This document shows, piece by piece, positions 1 to 12,600 of a DNA stretch of 64,000 nt. The stretch covers positions 1 to 64,000 of the forward strand of contig NW_027018075.1 of the NCBI RefSeq assembly GCF_032854445.1. Direction: 5' to 3'. Within the stretch, counting starts at the first letter, position 1. Each line of letters begins with the position of its first letter. A model generated the notes under the pieces. That model was not told the origin of the DNA. It saw only the letters and a list, made by a program, of their open reading frames with translations, and ran no database searches. This DNA comes from Liolophura sinensis (taxonomy: Eukaryota; Mollusca; Polyplacophora; Chitonida; Chitonidae). Made by a program: the position numbers and the translations under genes.

Positions 1-328
1 AGATAAAGACATTGAGATTGTCTTGCACTTAGAAGTAAGGCAATTGCTGGGTGAGTTAAATGGGCTTAGCCCAAAGATTTCAGGTCTTCTGGGCTACCGA
101 AGGGCACATAACTTATAGTCAAAAGTTGAATATAGTAATGACCAGTCGCGATTGTACAGAGTACAGTGTACCCGATTTCAATTAACAAAAAGACCAGGTA
201 AAAATGCAAAAGTGGAAAAACTGTTCCAGTGCTGCTGGTAAGAGGCTAATCCGACGTATTTTGTGACGACAAATCGAATGGTGCAATCCGCGTTGCTCTC
301 CGACCAATACTTTTGGCTGTAGTGACAA
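1..328 (+). repeat. Partial monomer at left edge
   Basis: This is the last 328 bp of a monomer, entered at 'agataaagacattgag'. It carries the 'ttagcccaaagatttcagg' variant in its middle and the 'gtgtacccgat' variant (acc for agc) near 168. The rest of the copy lies outside the window, so the array extends further left. Confidence 0.95.
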
Positions 329-1445
329 TTGAATGATCATTTATGTCATAATCACGTGCCCAGCAACGGCTCTTACTCCATGGAAACCAGGGAAATTTGC
401 AATTTTTCAACAGCTGCCGATGCCTGGCTCAATTCCGCATCTTTTGGCACCTTACTGAAGTCTGTTAGTGTTCAGTTGTACTTTTTACAGCAGACTGTAT
501 CAAGTACCTTGTGTTTTTCACGTACAAATGTGTGGTTTTTCTACACGTAGATAAAGACATTGACATTGTCTTGCGCTTAGAAGTAAGGCAATTGCTGGGT
601 GAGTTAAATGGGCTTAGCCCAAAAGATTTGACGTCTTCTGGGCTACCGAAGGGCACATAACTTATAGTCAAAAGTTGAATATAGTAATGACCAGTCGCGA
701 TTGTACAGAGTACAGTGTAGCCGATTTCAATTAACAAAAGACCAGGTAAAAATGCAAAAGTGGAAAAACTGTTCCAGTGCTGCTGGTAAGAGGCTAATCC
801 GACGTATTTTGTGACGAGAAATCGAATGGTGCAAACCGCGTTGCTCTCCGACCAATACTTTTGGCTGTAGTGACAATTGAATGATCATTTATGTCATAAT
901 CACGTGCCCAGCAAACGGCTCTTACTCCATGGAAACCAGGGAAATTTGCAATATTTCAACAGCTGCCGATGCCTGGCTCAATTCCGCATCTTTTGGCACC
1001 TTACTGAAGTGGGTCAGTGTTCAGTTGTACTTTTACAGCAGACTGTATCAAGTACCTTGTGTTTTTCACGTACAAATGGGTGTGGTTTTTTCTACACGTA
1101 GATAAAGACATTGAGATTGTCTTGCACTTAGAAGTAAGGCAATTGCTGGGTGAGTTAAATGGCTTGGCCCAAAGATTTGACGTCTTCTGGGCTACCGAAG
1201 GGCACATAACTTATAGTCAAAAGTTGAATATAGTAATGACCAGTCGCGATTGTACAGAGTACAGTGTAGCCGATTCAATTAACAAAAAGACCAGGTAAAA
1301 ATGCAAAAGTGGAAAAACTGTTCCAGTGCTGCTGGTAAGAGGCTAATCCGACGTATTTTGTGACGAGAAATCGAATGGTGCAAACCGCGTTGCTCTCCGA
1401 CCAATACTTTTGGCTGTAGTGACAATTGAATGATCATTTATGTCA

Positions 1446-1467
1446 TAATCACGTGCTAATCACGTGC
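1446..1467 (+). repeat. 11-bp tandem duplication
   Basis: 'taatcacgtgc' occurs twice in direct succession (1446-1456 and 1457-1467), lengthening the monomer at 1426. The following start, 1987, is 561 bp away: 11 bp from this duplication and 1 bp from an extra A near 1503. The duplication doubles the CACGTG motif in this copy only. Replication slippage is the likely cause. Confidence 0.95.
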
Positions 1468-3083
1468 CCAGCAACGGCTCTTACTCCATGGAAACCAGGG
1501 AAAATTTGCAATATTTCAACAGCTGCCGATGCCTGGCTCAATTCCGCATCTTTTGGCACCTTACTGAAGTGGGTCAGTGTTCAGTTGTACTTTTTACAGC
1601 AGACTGTATCAAGTACCTTGTGTTTTTCACGTACAAATGGTGTGGTTTTTCTACACGTAGATAAAGACATTGAGATTGTCTTGCACTTAGAAGTAAGGCA
1701 ATTGCTGGGTGAGTTAAATGGGCTTGGCCCAAAGATTTGACGTCTTCTGGGCTACCGAAGGGCACATAACTTATAGTCAAAAGTTGAATATAGTAATGAC
1801 CAGTCGCGATTGTACAGAGTGCAGTGTAGCCGATTTCAATTAACAAAAAGACCAGGCAAAAATGCAAAAGTGGAAAAACTGTTCCAGTGCTGCTGGTAAG
1901 AGGCTAATCCGACGTATTTTGTGACGACAATTCGAATGGTGCAAACCGCGTTGCTCTCCGACCAATACTTTTGCCTGTAGTGACAATTGAATGATCATTT
2001 ATGTCATAATCACGTGCCCAGCAACGGCTCTTACTCCATGGAAACCAGGGAAATTTGCAATTTTTCAATAGCTGCCGATGCCTGGCTCAATTCCGCATCT
2101 TTTGGCACCTTATTCATGTGGGTCTGTGGTCAGTTGTACTTTTTACAGCAGACTGTATCAAGTACCTTGTGTTTTTCACGTACAAATGGTGTGGTTTTTC
2201 TACACGTAGATAAAGACATTGAGATTGTCTTGCACTTAGAAGTAAGGCAATTGCTGGGTGAGTTAAATGGGCTTAGCCCAAAGATTTCAGGTCTTCTGGG
2301 CTACCGAAGGGCACATAACTTATAGTCAAAAGTTGAATATAGTAATGACCAGTCGCGATTGTACAGAGTACAGTGTAGCCGATTTCAATTAACAAAAAGA
2401 CCAGGTAAAAATGCAAAAGTGGAAAAACTGTTCCAGTGCTGCTGGTAGAAGGCTAATCCGACGTATTTTGTGACGACAAATCGAATGGTGCAATCCGCGT
2501 TGCTCTCCGACCAATACTTTTGGCTGTAGTGACAATTGAATGATCATTTATGTCATAATCACGTGCCAGCAACGGCTCTTACTCCATGGAAACCAGGGAA
2601 ATTTGCAATTTTTCAACAGCTGCCGATGCCTGGCTCAATTCCGCATCTTTTGGCACCTTACTGAAGTCTGTTAGTGTTCAGTTGTACTTTTTACAGCAGA
2701 CTGTATCAAGTACCTTGTGTTTTTCACGTACAAATGGTCTGTTTTTTCTACACGTAGATAAAGACATTGACATTTTCTTGCACTTAGAAGTAAGGCAATT
2801 GCTGGGTGAGTTAAATGGGCTTAGCCCAAAGATTTGACGTCTTCTGGGCTACCGAAGGGCACATAACTTATAGTCAAAAGTTGAATATAGTAATGACCAG
2901 TCGCGATTGTACAGAGTACAGTTTAGCCGATTTCAATTAACAAAAAGACGAAGCAAAAATGCAAAAGTGGAAAAACTGTTCCAGTGCTGCTGGTAAGAGG
3001 CTAATCCGACGTATTTTGTGACGAGAAATCGAATGGTGCAAACCGCGTTGCTCTCCGACCAATACTTTTGGCTGTAGCGACAG

Positions 3084-3099
3084 ATCAATGATCATTGAT
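3084..3099 (+). repeat. 16-bp perfect palindrome (monomer variant)
   Basis: 'atcaatgatcattgat' is its own reverse complement. It marks one monomer subfamily, in which 'gacagatcaatgatc' replaces 'gacaattgaatgatc'. The same 16 bases occur at 22303-22318, 24341-24356, 30378-30393, 57275-57290 and 60570-60585, among others. Near-copies with one changed base occur near 20655 and 27632 ('gatcatggat'), 37515 ('caataatcattgat') and 41350 and 47950 ('gatcattaat'). Confidence 0.85.
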
Positions 3100-3290
3100 G
3101 TCATAATCACGTGCCCAGCAACGGCTCTTACTCCATGGAAACCAGGGATATTTGCAATTTTTTAACAGCTGCCGATGCCTGGCCCAATTCCACATCTTTT
3201 GGCACCTTACTGAAGTGGGTCAGTGTTTAGTTGTACTTTTCACAGCAGACTGTATCAAGTACCTTGTGTTTTTTATGTACAAATGGTCTG

Positions 3291-3306
3291 GTTTTCCAAA
3301 AGTAGA
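3291..3306 (+). repeat. Block-substituted variant 'gttttccaaaagtag'
   Basis: In four monomers 'gtttttctacacgtag' is replaced by 'gttttccaaaagtag'. The four sites are 3291-3306, 12621-12636, about 26195-26209 and about 50895-50909. The change covers several adjacent bases at once and deletes the 'ctacacgtag' sequence present in nearly all other copies. It travels with 'ttggacttagaagtaa' and 'ttagccgatag' downstream, so it defines a distinct subfamily. Confidence 0.85.
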
Positions 3307-5302
3307 TAAAGACATTGAGATTGTCTTGGACTTAGAAGTAAGACAATTGCTGGGTGAGTTGGAATGGCTTAGCCGATAGATTTGACGTCTTCTGGGCTAC
3401 CGAAGGGCACATAACTTATAGTCAAAAGTTGAATATAGTAATGACCAGTCGCGATTGTACAGAGTGCAGTGTAGCCGGTTTCAATTAACAAAAAGACCAG
3501 GCAAAAATGCAAAAGTGGAAAAAACTGTTCCAGTGCTGCTGGTAAGAGGCTAATCCGACGTATTTTGTGACGACAAATCCAATGGTGCAAACCGCGTTGC
3601 TCTCCGACCAATCCTTTTGGCTGTAGTGACAATTGAATGATCATTTATGTCATAATCACGTGCCCAGCAACGGCTCTTACTCCATGGAAACCAGGGAAAT
3701 TTGCAATTTTCAACAGCTGCCGATGCCTGGCTCAATTCTGCATCTTTTGGCACCTTATTCATGTGGGTCTGTGGTCAGTTGTACTTTTTACAGCAGACTG
3801 TATCAAGTACCTTGTGTTTTTCACGTACAAATGGTGTGGTTTTTCTACACGTAGATAAAGACATTAAGATTGTCTTGCACTTAGAAGTAAGGCAATTGCT
3901 GGGTGAGTTAAATGGGCTTAGCCCAAAGATTTGACGTCTTCTGGGCTACCGAAGGGCAAATAACTTATAGTCAAAAGTTGAATATAGTAATGACCAGTCG
4001 CGAATGTACAGAGTGCAGTGTAGCCGATTTCAATTAACAAAAAGACCAGGCAAAAATGCAAAAGTGGAAAAACTGTTCCAGTGCTGCTGGTAAGAGGCTA
4101 ATCCGACGTATTTTGTGACGAGAAATCGAATGGTGCAAACCGCGTTGCTCTCCGACCAATACTTTTGGCTGTAGCGACAGATCAATGATCATTGATGTCA
4201 TAATCACGTGCGTAGCATCGGCTCTTACTCCATGGAAACCAGGGAAATTTGCAATTTTTCAACAGCTGCCGATGCCTGGCTCAATTCCGCATCTTTTGGC
4301 ACCTTATTCATGTGGGTGTGTGGTCAGTTGTACTTTTTACAGCAGACTGTATCAAGTACCTTGTGTTTTTCACGTACAAATGGTGTGGTTTTTTTACACG
4401 TAGATAAAGACATTTAGATTGTCTTGCACTTAGAAGTAAGGCATTTGCTGGGTGAGTTAAATGGGTTTAGCCCAAAGATTTGACGTCTTCTGGGCTACCG
4501 AAGGGCACATAACTTATAGTCAAAAGTTGAATATAGTAATGACCAGTCGCGATTGTACAGAGTACAGTGTAGCCGATTTCAATTAACAAAAAGACCAGGT
4601 AAAAATGCAAAAGTGGAAAAACTGTTCCAGTGCTGCTGGTAAGAGGCTAATCCGACGTATTTTGTGACGAGAAATCGAATGGTGCAAACCGCGTTGCTCT
4701 CCGACCATTACTTTTGGCTGTAGTGACAATTGAATGATCATTTATGTCATAATCACGTGCCCAGCAACGGCTCTTACTCCATGGAAACAAGGGAAATTTG
4801 CAATTTTTTCAACAGCTGCCGATGCCTGGCTCAATTCCGCATCTTTTGGCACCTTACTAAGTGGGTCAGTGTTTAGTTATACTTTTACAGCAGACTGTAT
4901 CAAGTACCTTGTGGTTTTCACGTACAAATGGTGTGGTTTTTTCTACACGTAGATAAAGACATTGAGATTGTCTTGCACTTAGAAGTAAGACAATTGCTGG
5001 GTGAGTTAAATGGGCTTGGCCCAAAGATTTGACGTCTTCTGGGCTACCGAAGGGCACATAACTTATAGTCAAAAGTTGAATATAGTAATGACCAGTCGCG
5101 ATTGTACAGAGTACAGTGTAGCCGATTTCAATTAACAAAAAGACCAGGCAAAAATGCAAAAGTGGAAAAACTGTTCCAGTGCTGCTGGTAAGAGGCTAAT
5201 CCGACGTATTTTGTGACGAGAAATCGAATGGTGCAATCCGCGTTGCTCTCCGACCAATACTTTTGGCTGTAGTGACAATTGAATGATCATTTATGTCATA
5301 AT

Positions 5303-5308
5303 CACGTG
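5303..5308 (+). promoter_or_regulatory. CACGTG (E-box-like) motif in nearly every monomer
   Basis: A CACGTG hexamer lies about 24 bp into almost every monomer, within 'aatcacgtgc'. It is lost in few copies: 'attacgtgc' near 10243, 19030, 56748 and 60043; 'tcacatgcc' near 26012; 'atcatgtgc' near 46873; and 'tcacctgcc' near 49071 and 51260. CACGTG is the canonical site of many bHLH and bZIP factors in eukaryotes. Simple descent from a recent common ancestor would also explain its retention, so function is not shown. Confidence 0.35.
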
Positions 5309-5427
5309 CCAAGCAACGGCTCTTACTCCATGGAAACCAGGGAAATTTGCAATTTTTCAACAGCTGCCGATGCCTGGCTCAATTCCGCATCTTTTGGCAC
5401 CTTACTGAAGTGGGTCAGTGTTCAGTT

Positions 5428-5457
5428 GTACTTTTTACAGCAGACTGTATCAAGTAC
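5428..5457 (+). repeat. 30-nt imperfect hairpin present in most monomers
   Basis: 'gtactttttacag' and 'ctgtatcaagtac' are complementary at 11 of 13 positions and are separated by the 4-nt loop 'caga'. The element occurs once per monomer. Its arms vary little in most copies, but some have TTATAC at the left arm (4730, 5828, 8023, 9121 and 33124 monomers) or 'cttttcacag' in place of 'ctttttacag' (for example near 13120, 24490 and 30530). It could form a hairpin in single-stranded DNA or RNA. Whether it has any role is unknown. Confidence 0.7.
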
Positions 5458-8400
5458 CTTGTGGTTTTCACGTACAAATGGTGTGGTTTTTCTACACGTA
5501 GATAAAGACATTGAGATTGTCTTGCACTTAGAAGTAAGACAATTGCTGGGTGAGTTAAATGGGCTTGGCCCAAAGATTTGACGTCTTCTGGGCTACCGAA
5601 GGGCACATAACTTATAGTCAAAAGTTGAATATAGTAATGACCAGTCGCGATTGTACAGAGTACAGTGTACCCGATTTCAATTAACAAAAAGACCAGGTAA
5701 AAATGCAAAAGTGGAAAAACTGTTCCAGTGCTGCTGGTAAGAGGCTAATCCGACGTATTTTGTGACGAGAAATCGAATGGTGCAAACCGCGTTGCTCTCC
5801 GACCATTACTTTTGGCTGTAGTGACAATTGAATGATCATTTATGTCATAATCACGTGCCCAGCAACGGCTCTTACTCCATGGAAACCAGGGAAATTTGCA
5901 ATTTTTCAACAGCTGCCGATGCCTGGCTCAATTCCGCATCTTTTGGCACCTTACTGAAGTGGGTCAGTGTTTAGTTATACTTTTTACAGCAGACTGTATC
6001 AAGTACCTTGTGGTTTTCACGTACAAATGGTGTGGTTTTTCTACACGTAGATAAAGACATTGAGATTGTCTTGCACTTAGAAGTAAGACAATTGCTGGGT
6101 GAGTTAAATGGGCTTGGCCCAAAGATTTGACGTCTTCTGGGCTACCGAAGGGCACATAACTTATAGTCAAAAGTTGAATATAGTAATGACCAGTCGCGAT
6201 TGTACAGAGTACAGTGTAGCCGATTTCAATTAACAAAAAGACCAGGCAAAAATGCAAAAGTGGAAAAACTGTTCCAGTGCTGCTGGTAAGAGGCTAATCC
6301 GACGTATTTTGTGACGAGAAATCGAATGGTGCAATCCGCGTTGCTCTCCGACCAATACTTTTGGCTGTAGTGACAATTGAATGATCATTTATGTCATAAT
6401 CACGTGCCAAGCAACGGCTCTTACTCCATGGAAACCAGGGAAATTTGCAATTTTTCAACAGCTGCCGATGCCTGGCTCAATTCTGCATCTTTTGGCACCT
6501 TACTGAAGTGGGTCAGTGTTCAGTTGTACTTTTTACAGCAGACTGTATCAAGTACCTTGTGGTTTTCACGTACAAATGGTGTGGTTTTTCTACACGTAGA
6601 TAAAGACATTGAGATTGTCTTGCACTTAGAAGTAAGACAATTGCTGGGTGAGTTAAATGGGCTTGGCCCAAAGATTTGACGTCTTCTGGGCTACCGAAGG
6701 GCACATAACTTATAGTCAAAAGTTGAATATAGTAATGACCAGTCGCGATTGTACAGAGTACAGTGTAGCCGATTTCAATTAACAAAAAGACCAGGCAAAA
6801 ATGCAAAAGTGGAAAAACTGTTCCAGTGCTGCTGGTAAGAGGCTAATCCGACGTATTTTGTGACGAGAAATCGAATGGTGCAAACCGCGTTGCTCTCCGA
6901 CCAATACTTTTGGCTGTAGTGACAATTGAATGATCATTTATGTCATAATCACGTGCGTAGCATCGGCTCTTACTCCATGGAAACCAGGGAAATTTGCAAT
7001 TTTTCAACAGCTGCCGATGCCTGGCTCAATTCCGCATCTTTTGGCACCTTACTGAAGTGGGTCAGTGTTCAGTTGTACTTTTTACAGCAGACTGTATCAA
7101 GTACCTTGTGTTTTTCACGTACAAATGGTGTGGTTTTTCTACACGTAGATAAAGACATTGAGATTGTCTTGCACTTAGAAGTAAGACAATTGCTGGGTGA
7201 GTTAAATGGGCTTGGCCCAAAGATTTCAGGTCTTCTGGGCTACCGAAGGGCACATAACTTATAGTCAAAAGTTAAATATAGTAATGACCAGTCGCGATTG
7301 TACAGAGTACAGTATAGCCGATTTCAATTAACAAAAAGACCAGGCAAAAATGCAAAAGTGGAAAAACTGTTCCAGTGCTACCAGTAAGAGGCTAATCCGA
7401 CGTATTTTGTGACGAGAAATCGAATGGTGCAACCCACGTTGCTCTCCGACCAATACGTTTGGCTGTAGCGACAATTGAATGATCATTTATGTCATAATCA
7501 CGTGCGTAGCATCGGCTCTTACTCCATGGAAACCAGGGAAATTTGCAATTTTTCAACAGCTGCCGATGCCTGGCTCAATTCCGCATCTTTTGGCACCTTA
7601 TTTATGTGGGTGTGTGGTCAGTTGTACTTTTTACAGCAGACTGTATCAAGTACCTTGTGTTTTTCATGTACAAATGGTGTGGTTTTTTTACACTTAGATA
7701 AAGACATTTAGATTGTCTTGCACTTAGAAGTAAGGCATTTGCTGGGTGAGTTAAATGGGTTTAGCCCAAAGATTTGACGTCTTCTGGGCTACCGAAGGGC
7801 ACATAACTTATAGTCAAAAGTTGAATATAGTAATGACCAGTCGCGATTGTACAGAGTACAGTGTACCCGATTTCAATTAACAAAAAGACCAGGTAAAATG
7901 CAAAAGTGGAAAAACTGTTCCAGTGCTGCTGGTAAGAGGCTAATCCGACGTATTTTGTGACGAGAAATCGAATGGTGCAAACCGCGTTGCTCTCCGACCA
8001 TTACTTTTGGCTGTAGTGACAATTGAATGATCATTTATGTCATAATCACGTGCCCAGCAACGGCTCTTACTCCATGGAAACCAGGGAAATTTGCAATTTT
8101 TCAACAGCTGCCGATGCCTGGCTCAATTCCGCATCTTTTGGCACCTTACTGAAGTGGGTCAGTGTATAGTTATACTTTTTACAGCAGACTGTATCAAGTA
8201 CCTTGTGTTTTTCACGTACAAATGGTGTGGTTTTTCTACACGTAGATAAAGACATTGAGATTGTCTTGCACTTAGAAGTAAGACAATTGCTGGGTGAGTT
8301 AAATGGGCTTGGCCCAAAGATTTCAGGTCTTCTGGGCTACCGAAGGGCACATAACTTATAGTCAAAAGTTAAATATAGTAATGACCAGTCGCGATTGTAC

Positions 8401-9669
8401 AGAGTACAGTGTAGCCGATTTCAATTAACAAAAAGACCAGGCAAAAATGCAAAAGTGGAAAAACTGTTCCAGTGCTACTAGTAAGAGGCTAATCCGACGT
8501 ATTTTGTGACGAGAAATCGAATGGTGCAACCCACGTTGCTCTCCGACCAATACGTTTGGCTGTAGCGACAATTGAATGATCATTTATGTCATAATCACGT
8601 GCGTAGCATCGGCTCTTACTCCATGGAAACCAGGGAAATTTGCAATTTTTCAACAGCTGCCGATGCCTGGCTCAATTCCGCATCTTTTGGCACCTTATTT
8701 ATGTGGGTGTGTGGTCAGTTGTACTTTATAGAGCAGACTGTATCAAGTACCTTGTGTTTTTCATGTACAAATGGTGTGGTTTTTTTACACGTAGATAAAG
8801 ATATTTAGATTGTCTTGCACTTAGAAGTAAGGCATTTGCTGGGTGAGTTAAATGGGTTTAGCCCAAAGATTTGACGTCTTCTGGGCTACCGAAGGGCACA
8901 TAACTTATAGTCAAAAGTTGAATATAGTAATGACCAGTCGCGATTGTACAGAGTACAGTGTACCCGATTTCAATTAACAAAAAGACCAGGTAAAAATGCA
9001 AAAGTGGAAAAACTGTTCCAGTGCTGCTGGTAAGAAGCAAATCCGACGTATTTTGTGACGAGAAATCGAATGGTGCAATCCGCGTTGCTCTCCGACCATT
9101 ACTTTTGGCTGTAGTGACAATTGAGTGATCATTTATGTCATAATCACGTGCCCAGCAACGGCTCTTACTCCATGGAAACCAGGGAAATTTGCAATTTTTC
9201 AACAGCTGCCGATGCCTGGCTCAATTCCGCATCTTTTGGCACCTTACTGAAGTGGGTCAGTGTTTAGTTATACTTTTTACAGCAGACTGTATCAAGTACC
9301 TTGTGTTTTTCACGTACAAATGGTGTGGTTTTTCTACACGTAGATAAAGACATTGAGATTGTCTTGCACTTAGAAGTAAGACAATTGCTGGGTGAGTTAA
9401 ATGGGCTTGGCCCAAAGATTTGACGTCTTCTGGGCTACCGAAGGGCACATAACTTATAGTCAAAAGTTGAATATAGTAATGACCAGTCGCGATTGTACAG
9501 AGTACAGTGTAGCCGATTTCAATTAACAAAAAGACCAGGTAAAAATGCAAAAGTGGAAAAACTGTTCCAGTGCTGCTGGTAAGAGGCTAATCCGACGTAT
9601 TTTGTGACGAGAAATCGAATGGTGCAAACCGCGTTGCTCTCCGACCAATACTTTTGGCTGTAGTGACGA

Positions 9670-12600
9670 CTGAAAGATCATTTATGTCATAATCACGTGC
9701 GTAGCATCGGCTCTTACTCCATGGAAACCAGGGAAATTTGCAATTTTTCAACAGCTGCCGATGTCTGGCTCAATTCCGCATCTTTTGGCACCTTACTGAA
9801 GTGGGTCAGTGTTCAGTTGTACTTTTTACAGCAGACTGTATCAAGTACCTTGTGTTTTTCGCGTACAAATGGTCTGGTTTTTCTACACGTAGATAAAGAC
9901 ATTGAGATTGTCTTGCACTTAGAAGTAAGGCAATTGCTGGGTGAGTTAAATGGGCTTGGCCCAAAGATTTGACGTCTTCTGGGCTACCGAAGGGCACATA
10001 ACTTATAGTCAAAAGTTGAATATAGTAATGACCTGTCGCGATTGTACAGAGTACAGTTTAGCCGATTTCAATTAACAAAAAGACCAGGCAAAAATGCAAA
10101 AGTGGAAAAACTGTTCCAGTGCTTCTTGTAAGAGGCTAATCCGACGTATTTTGTGACGACAAATCGAATGGTGCAAACCGCGTTGCTCTCCGACCAATAC
10201 TTTTGGCTGTAGCGACAATTGATTGATCATTGATTTCATAATTACGTGCCCAGCAACGGCTCTTACTCCATGGAAACCAGGGATATTTGCAATTTTTTAA
10301 CAGCTGCCGATGCCTGGCCCAATTCCACATCTTTTGGCACCTTATAAATGTGGGTCAGTGTTTAGTTGTACTTTTTACAGCAAACTGTATCAAGTACCTT
10401 GTGTTTTTTATGTACAAATGGTGTGGTTTTTTTACACGTAGATAAAGACATTGAGATTGTCTTGCACTTAGAAGTAAGGCAATTGCTGGGTGAGTTAAAT
10501 GGGCTTAGCCCAAAGATTTCAGGTCTTCTGGGCTACCGAAGGGCACATAACTTATAGTCAAAAGTTGAATATAGTAATGACCAGTCGCGATTGTACAGAG
10601 TACAGTGTAGCCGATTTCAATTAACAAAAAGACCAGGTAAAAATGCAAAAGTGGAAAAACTGTTCCAGTGCTGCTGGTAAGAGGCTAATCCGACGTATTT
10701 TGTGACGAGAAATCGAATGGTGCAATCCGCGTTGCTCTCCGACCAATACTTTTGGCTGTAGTGACAATTGAATGATCATTGATGTCATAATCACGTGCCC
10801 AGCAACGGCTCTTACTCCATGGAAACCAGGGAAATTTGCAATTTTTCAACAGCTGCCGATACCTGGCTCAATTCCGCATCTTTTGGCACCTTACTGAAGT
10901 GGGTCAGTGTTCAGTTGTACTTTTTACAGCAGACTGTATCAAGTACCTTGTGGTTTTCACGTACAAATGGTGTGGTTTTTCTACACGTAGATAAAGACAT
11001 TGAGATTTTCTTGCACTTAGAAGTAAGACAATTGCTGGGTGAGTTAAATGGGCTTGGCCCAAAGATTTGACGTCTTCTGGGCTACCGAAGGGCACATAAC
11101 TTATAGTCAAAAGTTGAATATAGTAATGACCAGTCGCGATTATACAGAGTACAGTGTAGCCGATTTCAATTAACAAAAAGACCAGGCAAAAATGCAAAAG
11201 TGGAAAAACTGTTCCAGTGCTGCTGGTAAGAGGCTAATCCGACGTATTTTGTGACGACAAATCGAATGGTGCAAACCGCGTTGCTCTCCGACCAATACTT
11301 TTGGCTGTAGTGACAATTGAATGATCATTTATGTCATAATCACGTGCCCAGCAACGGCTCTTACTCCATGGAAACCAGGGAAATTTGCAATTTTTCAACA
11401 GCTGCCGATGCCTGGCTCAATTCTGCATCTTTTGGCACCTTATTCATGTGGGTCTGTGGTCAGTTGTACTTTTTACAGCAGACTGTATCAAGTACCTTGT
11501 GTTTTTCACGTACAAATGGTGTGGTTTTTCTACACGTAGATAAAGACATTGAGATTGTCTTGCACTTAGAAGTAAGGCAATTGCTGGGTGAGTTAAATGG
11601 GCTGAGCCCAAAGATTTCAGGTCTTCTGGGCTACCGAAGGGCACATAACTTATAGTCAAAAGTTGAATATAGTAATGACCAGTCGCGATTGTACAGAGTA
11701 CAGTGTAGCCGATTTCAATTAACAAAAAGACCAGGCAAAAATGCAAAGTGGAAAACTGTTCCAGTGCTGCTGGTAAGAGGCTAATCCGACGTATTTTTGT
11801 GACGAGAAATCGAATGGTGCAATCCGCGTTGCTCTCCGACCAATACTTTTGGCTGTAGTGACAATTGAATGATCATTTATGTCATAATCACGTGCCCAGC
11901 AACGGCTCTTACTCCATGGAAACCAGGGAAATTTGCAATTTTTCAACAGCTGCCGATGCCTGGCCCAATTCTGCATCTTTTGGCACCTTACTGAAGTCTG
12001 TTAGTGTTCAGTTGTACTTTTTACAGCAGACTGTATCAAGTACCTTGTGTTTTTCACGTACAAATGGTCTGGTTTTTCTACACGTAGATAAAGACATTGA
12101 CATTGTCTTGCACTTAGAAGTAAGGCAATTGCTGGGTGAGTTAAATGGGCTTAGCCCAAAGATTTGACGTCTTCTGGGCTACCGAAGGGCACATAACTTA
12201 TAGTCAAAAGTTGAATATAGTAATGACCAGTCGCGATTGTACAGAGTACAGTTTAGCCGATTTCAATTAACAAAAAGATGAAGCAAAAATGCAAAAGTGC
12301 AAAAACTGTTCCAGTGCTACTAGTAAGAGGCTAATCCGACGTATTTTGTGACGAGAAATCGAATGGTGCAAACCGCGTTGCTCTCCGACCAATACTTTTG
12401 GCTGTAGCGACAGATCAATGATCATTGATGTCATAATCACGTGCCCAGCAACGGCTCTTACTCCATGGAAACCAGGGATATTTGCAATTTTTTAACAGCT
12501 GCCGATGCCTGGCTCAATTCCACATCTTTTGGCACCTTACTGAAGTGGGTCAGTGTTTAGTTGTACTTTTCACAGCAGACTGTATCAAGTACCTTGTGTT

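Larger units (their letters stand above)
329..4729 (+). repeat. Array segment: mixed monomer types, left end
   Basis: Eight monomers of several types. The copies at 329 and 2536 share the 'ctgaagtctgttagtg' variant. Those at 1987, 3633 and 4181 carry 'ttattcatgtgggt'. The copy beginning near 3084 carries the rare 'ttttccaaaagtag' block. The order at 1987-3632 ('ttattcatg' type, then 'aagtctgttag' type, then 'ccaaaag' type) recurs at 11317-12961 with an offset of about 9,330 bp (17 monomers). Several single-base indels (for example near 915, 1030, 1069 and 1160) and one 11-bp duplication make this part less uniform than the right half. Confidence 0.85.
5279..5827 (+). repeat. Representative 549-bp monomer
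   Basis: This full-length copy without indels serves as a landmark map. Palindromic hexamers lie at 5284-5289 (TGATCA), 5303-5308 (CACGTG), 5328-5333 (CCATGG), 5361-5366 (CAGCTG) and 5580-5585 (GACGTC). A 30-nt imperfect hairpin lies at 5428-5457. After GACGTC the unit continues through 'gggctaccgaagggcac', an AT-rich tract around 'gttgaatatagtaatgacc', 'gtcgcgattgtacagagtac', an A-rich stretch around 'aacaaaaagaccagg', and ends with 'gctctccgaccaatac'. I saw no tRNA, 5S rRNA or other RNA gene signature. The length equals 3 x 183, which is close to three nucleosome repeats. I found no convincing internal 183-bp triplication, so this may be coincidence. Confidence 0.9.
4730..9669 (+). repeat. 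Array segment: alternating two-monomer pattern
   Basis: Nine monomers. Those at 4730, 5828, 8023 and 9121 share a 'tagttatactttt' variant in which TTATAC replaces TTGTAC. They are separated by other types, giving a spacing of about 1,098 bp (two monomers) between 4730 and 5828 and between 8023 and 9121. The copies at 5279 and 6377 are near-identical to each other, as are those at 7475 and 8572, again 1,097-1,098 bp apart. The copies at 7475 and 8572 are preceded by 'acccacgttgctctccg' and 'aatacgtttggc' variants (about 7430-7470 and 8528-8567), which reappear near 18420-18450. This is a dimeric higher-order repeat, partly eroded. Confidence 0.8.

Noticed and set aside
5555-5580. 'tgggcttagccca' and 'gggcttggccc' as transcription terminators or operators
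   Set aside because: The 6-bp arms are short, vary between copies ('ttagccga', 'ctgggccc', 'ttaaccc') and have no associated gene. Too weak to annotate as regulatory.
5591-5610. CENP-B-box-like sequence around 'gggctaccgaagggcac' (reverse strand)
   Set aside because: The reverse strand has a TTCG but lacks the A and CGGG at the required spacing of the 17-bp box, so it is not a match.
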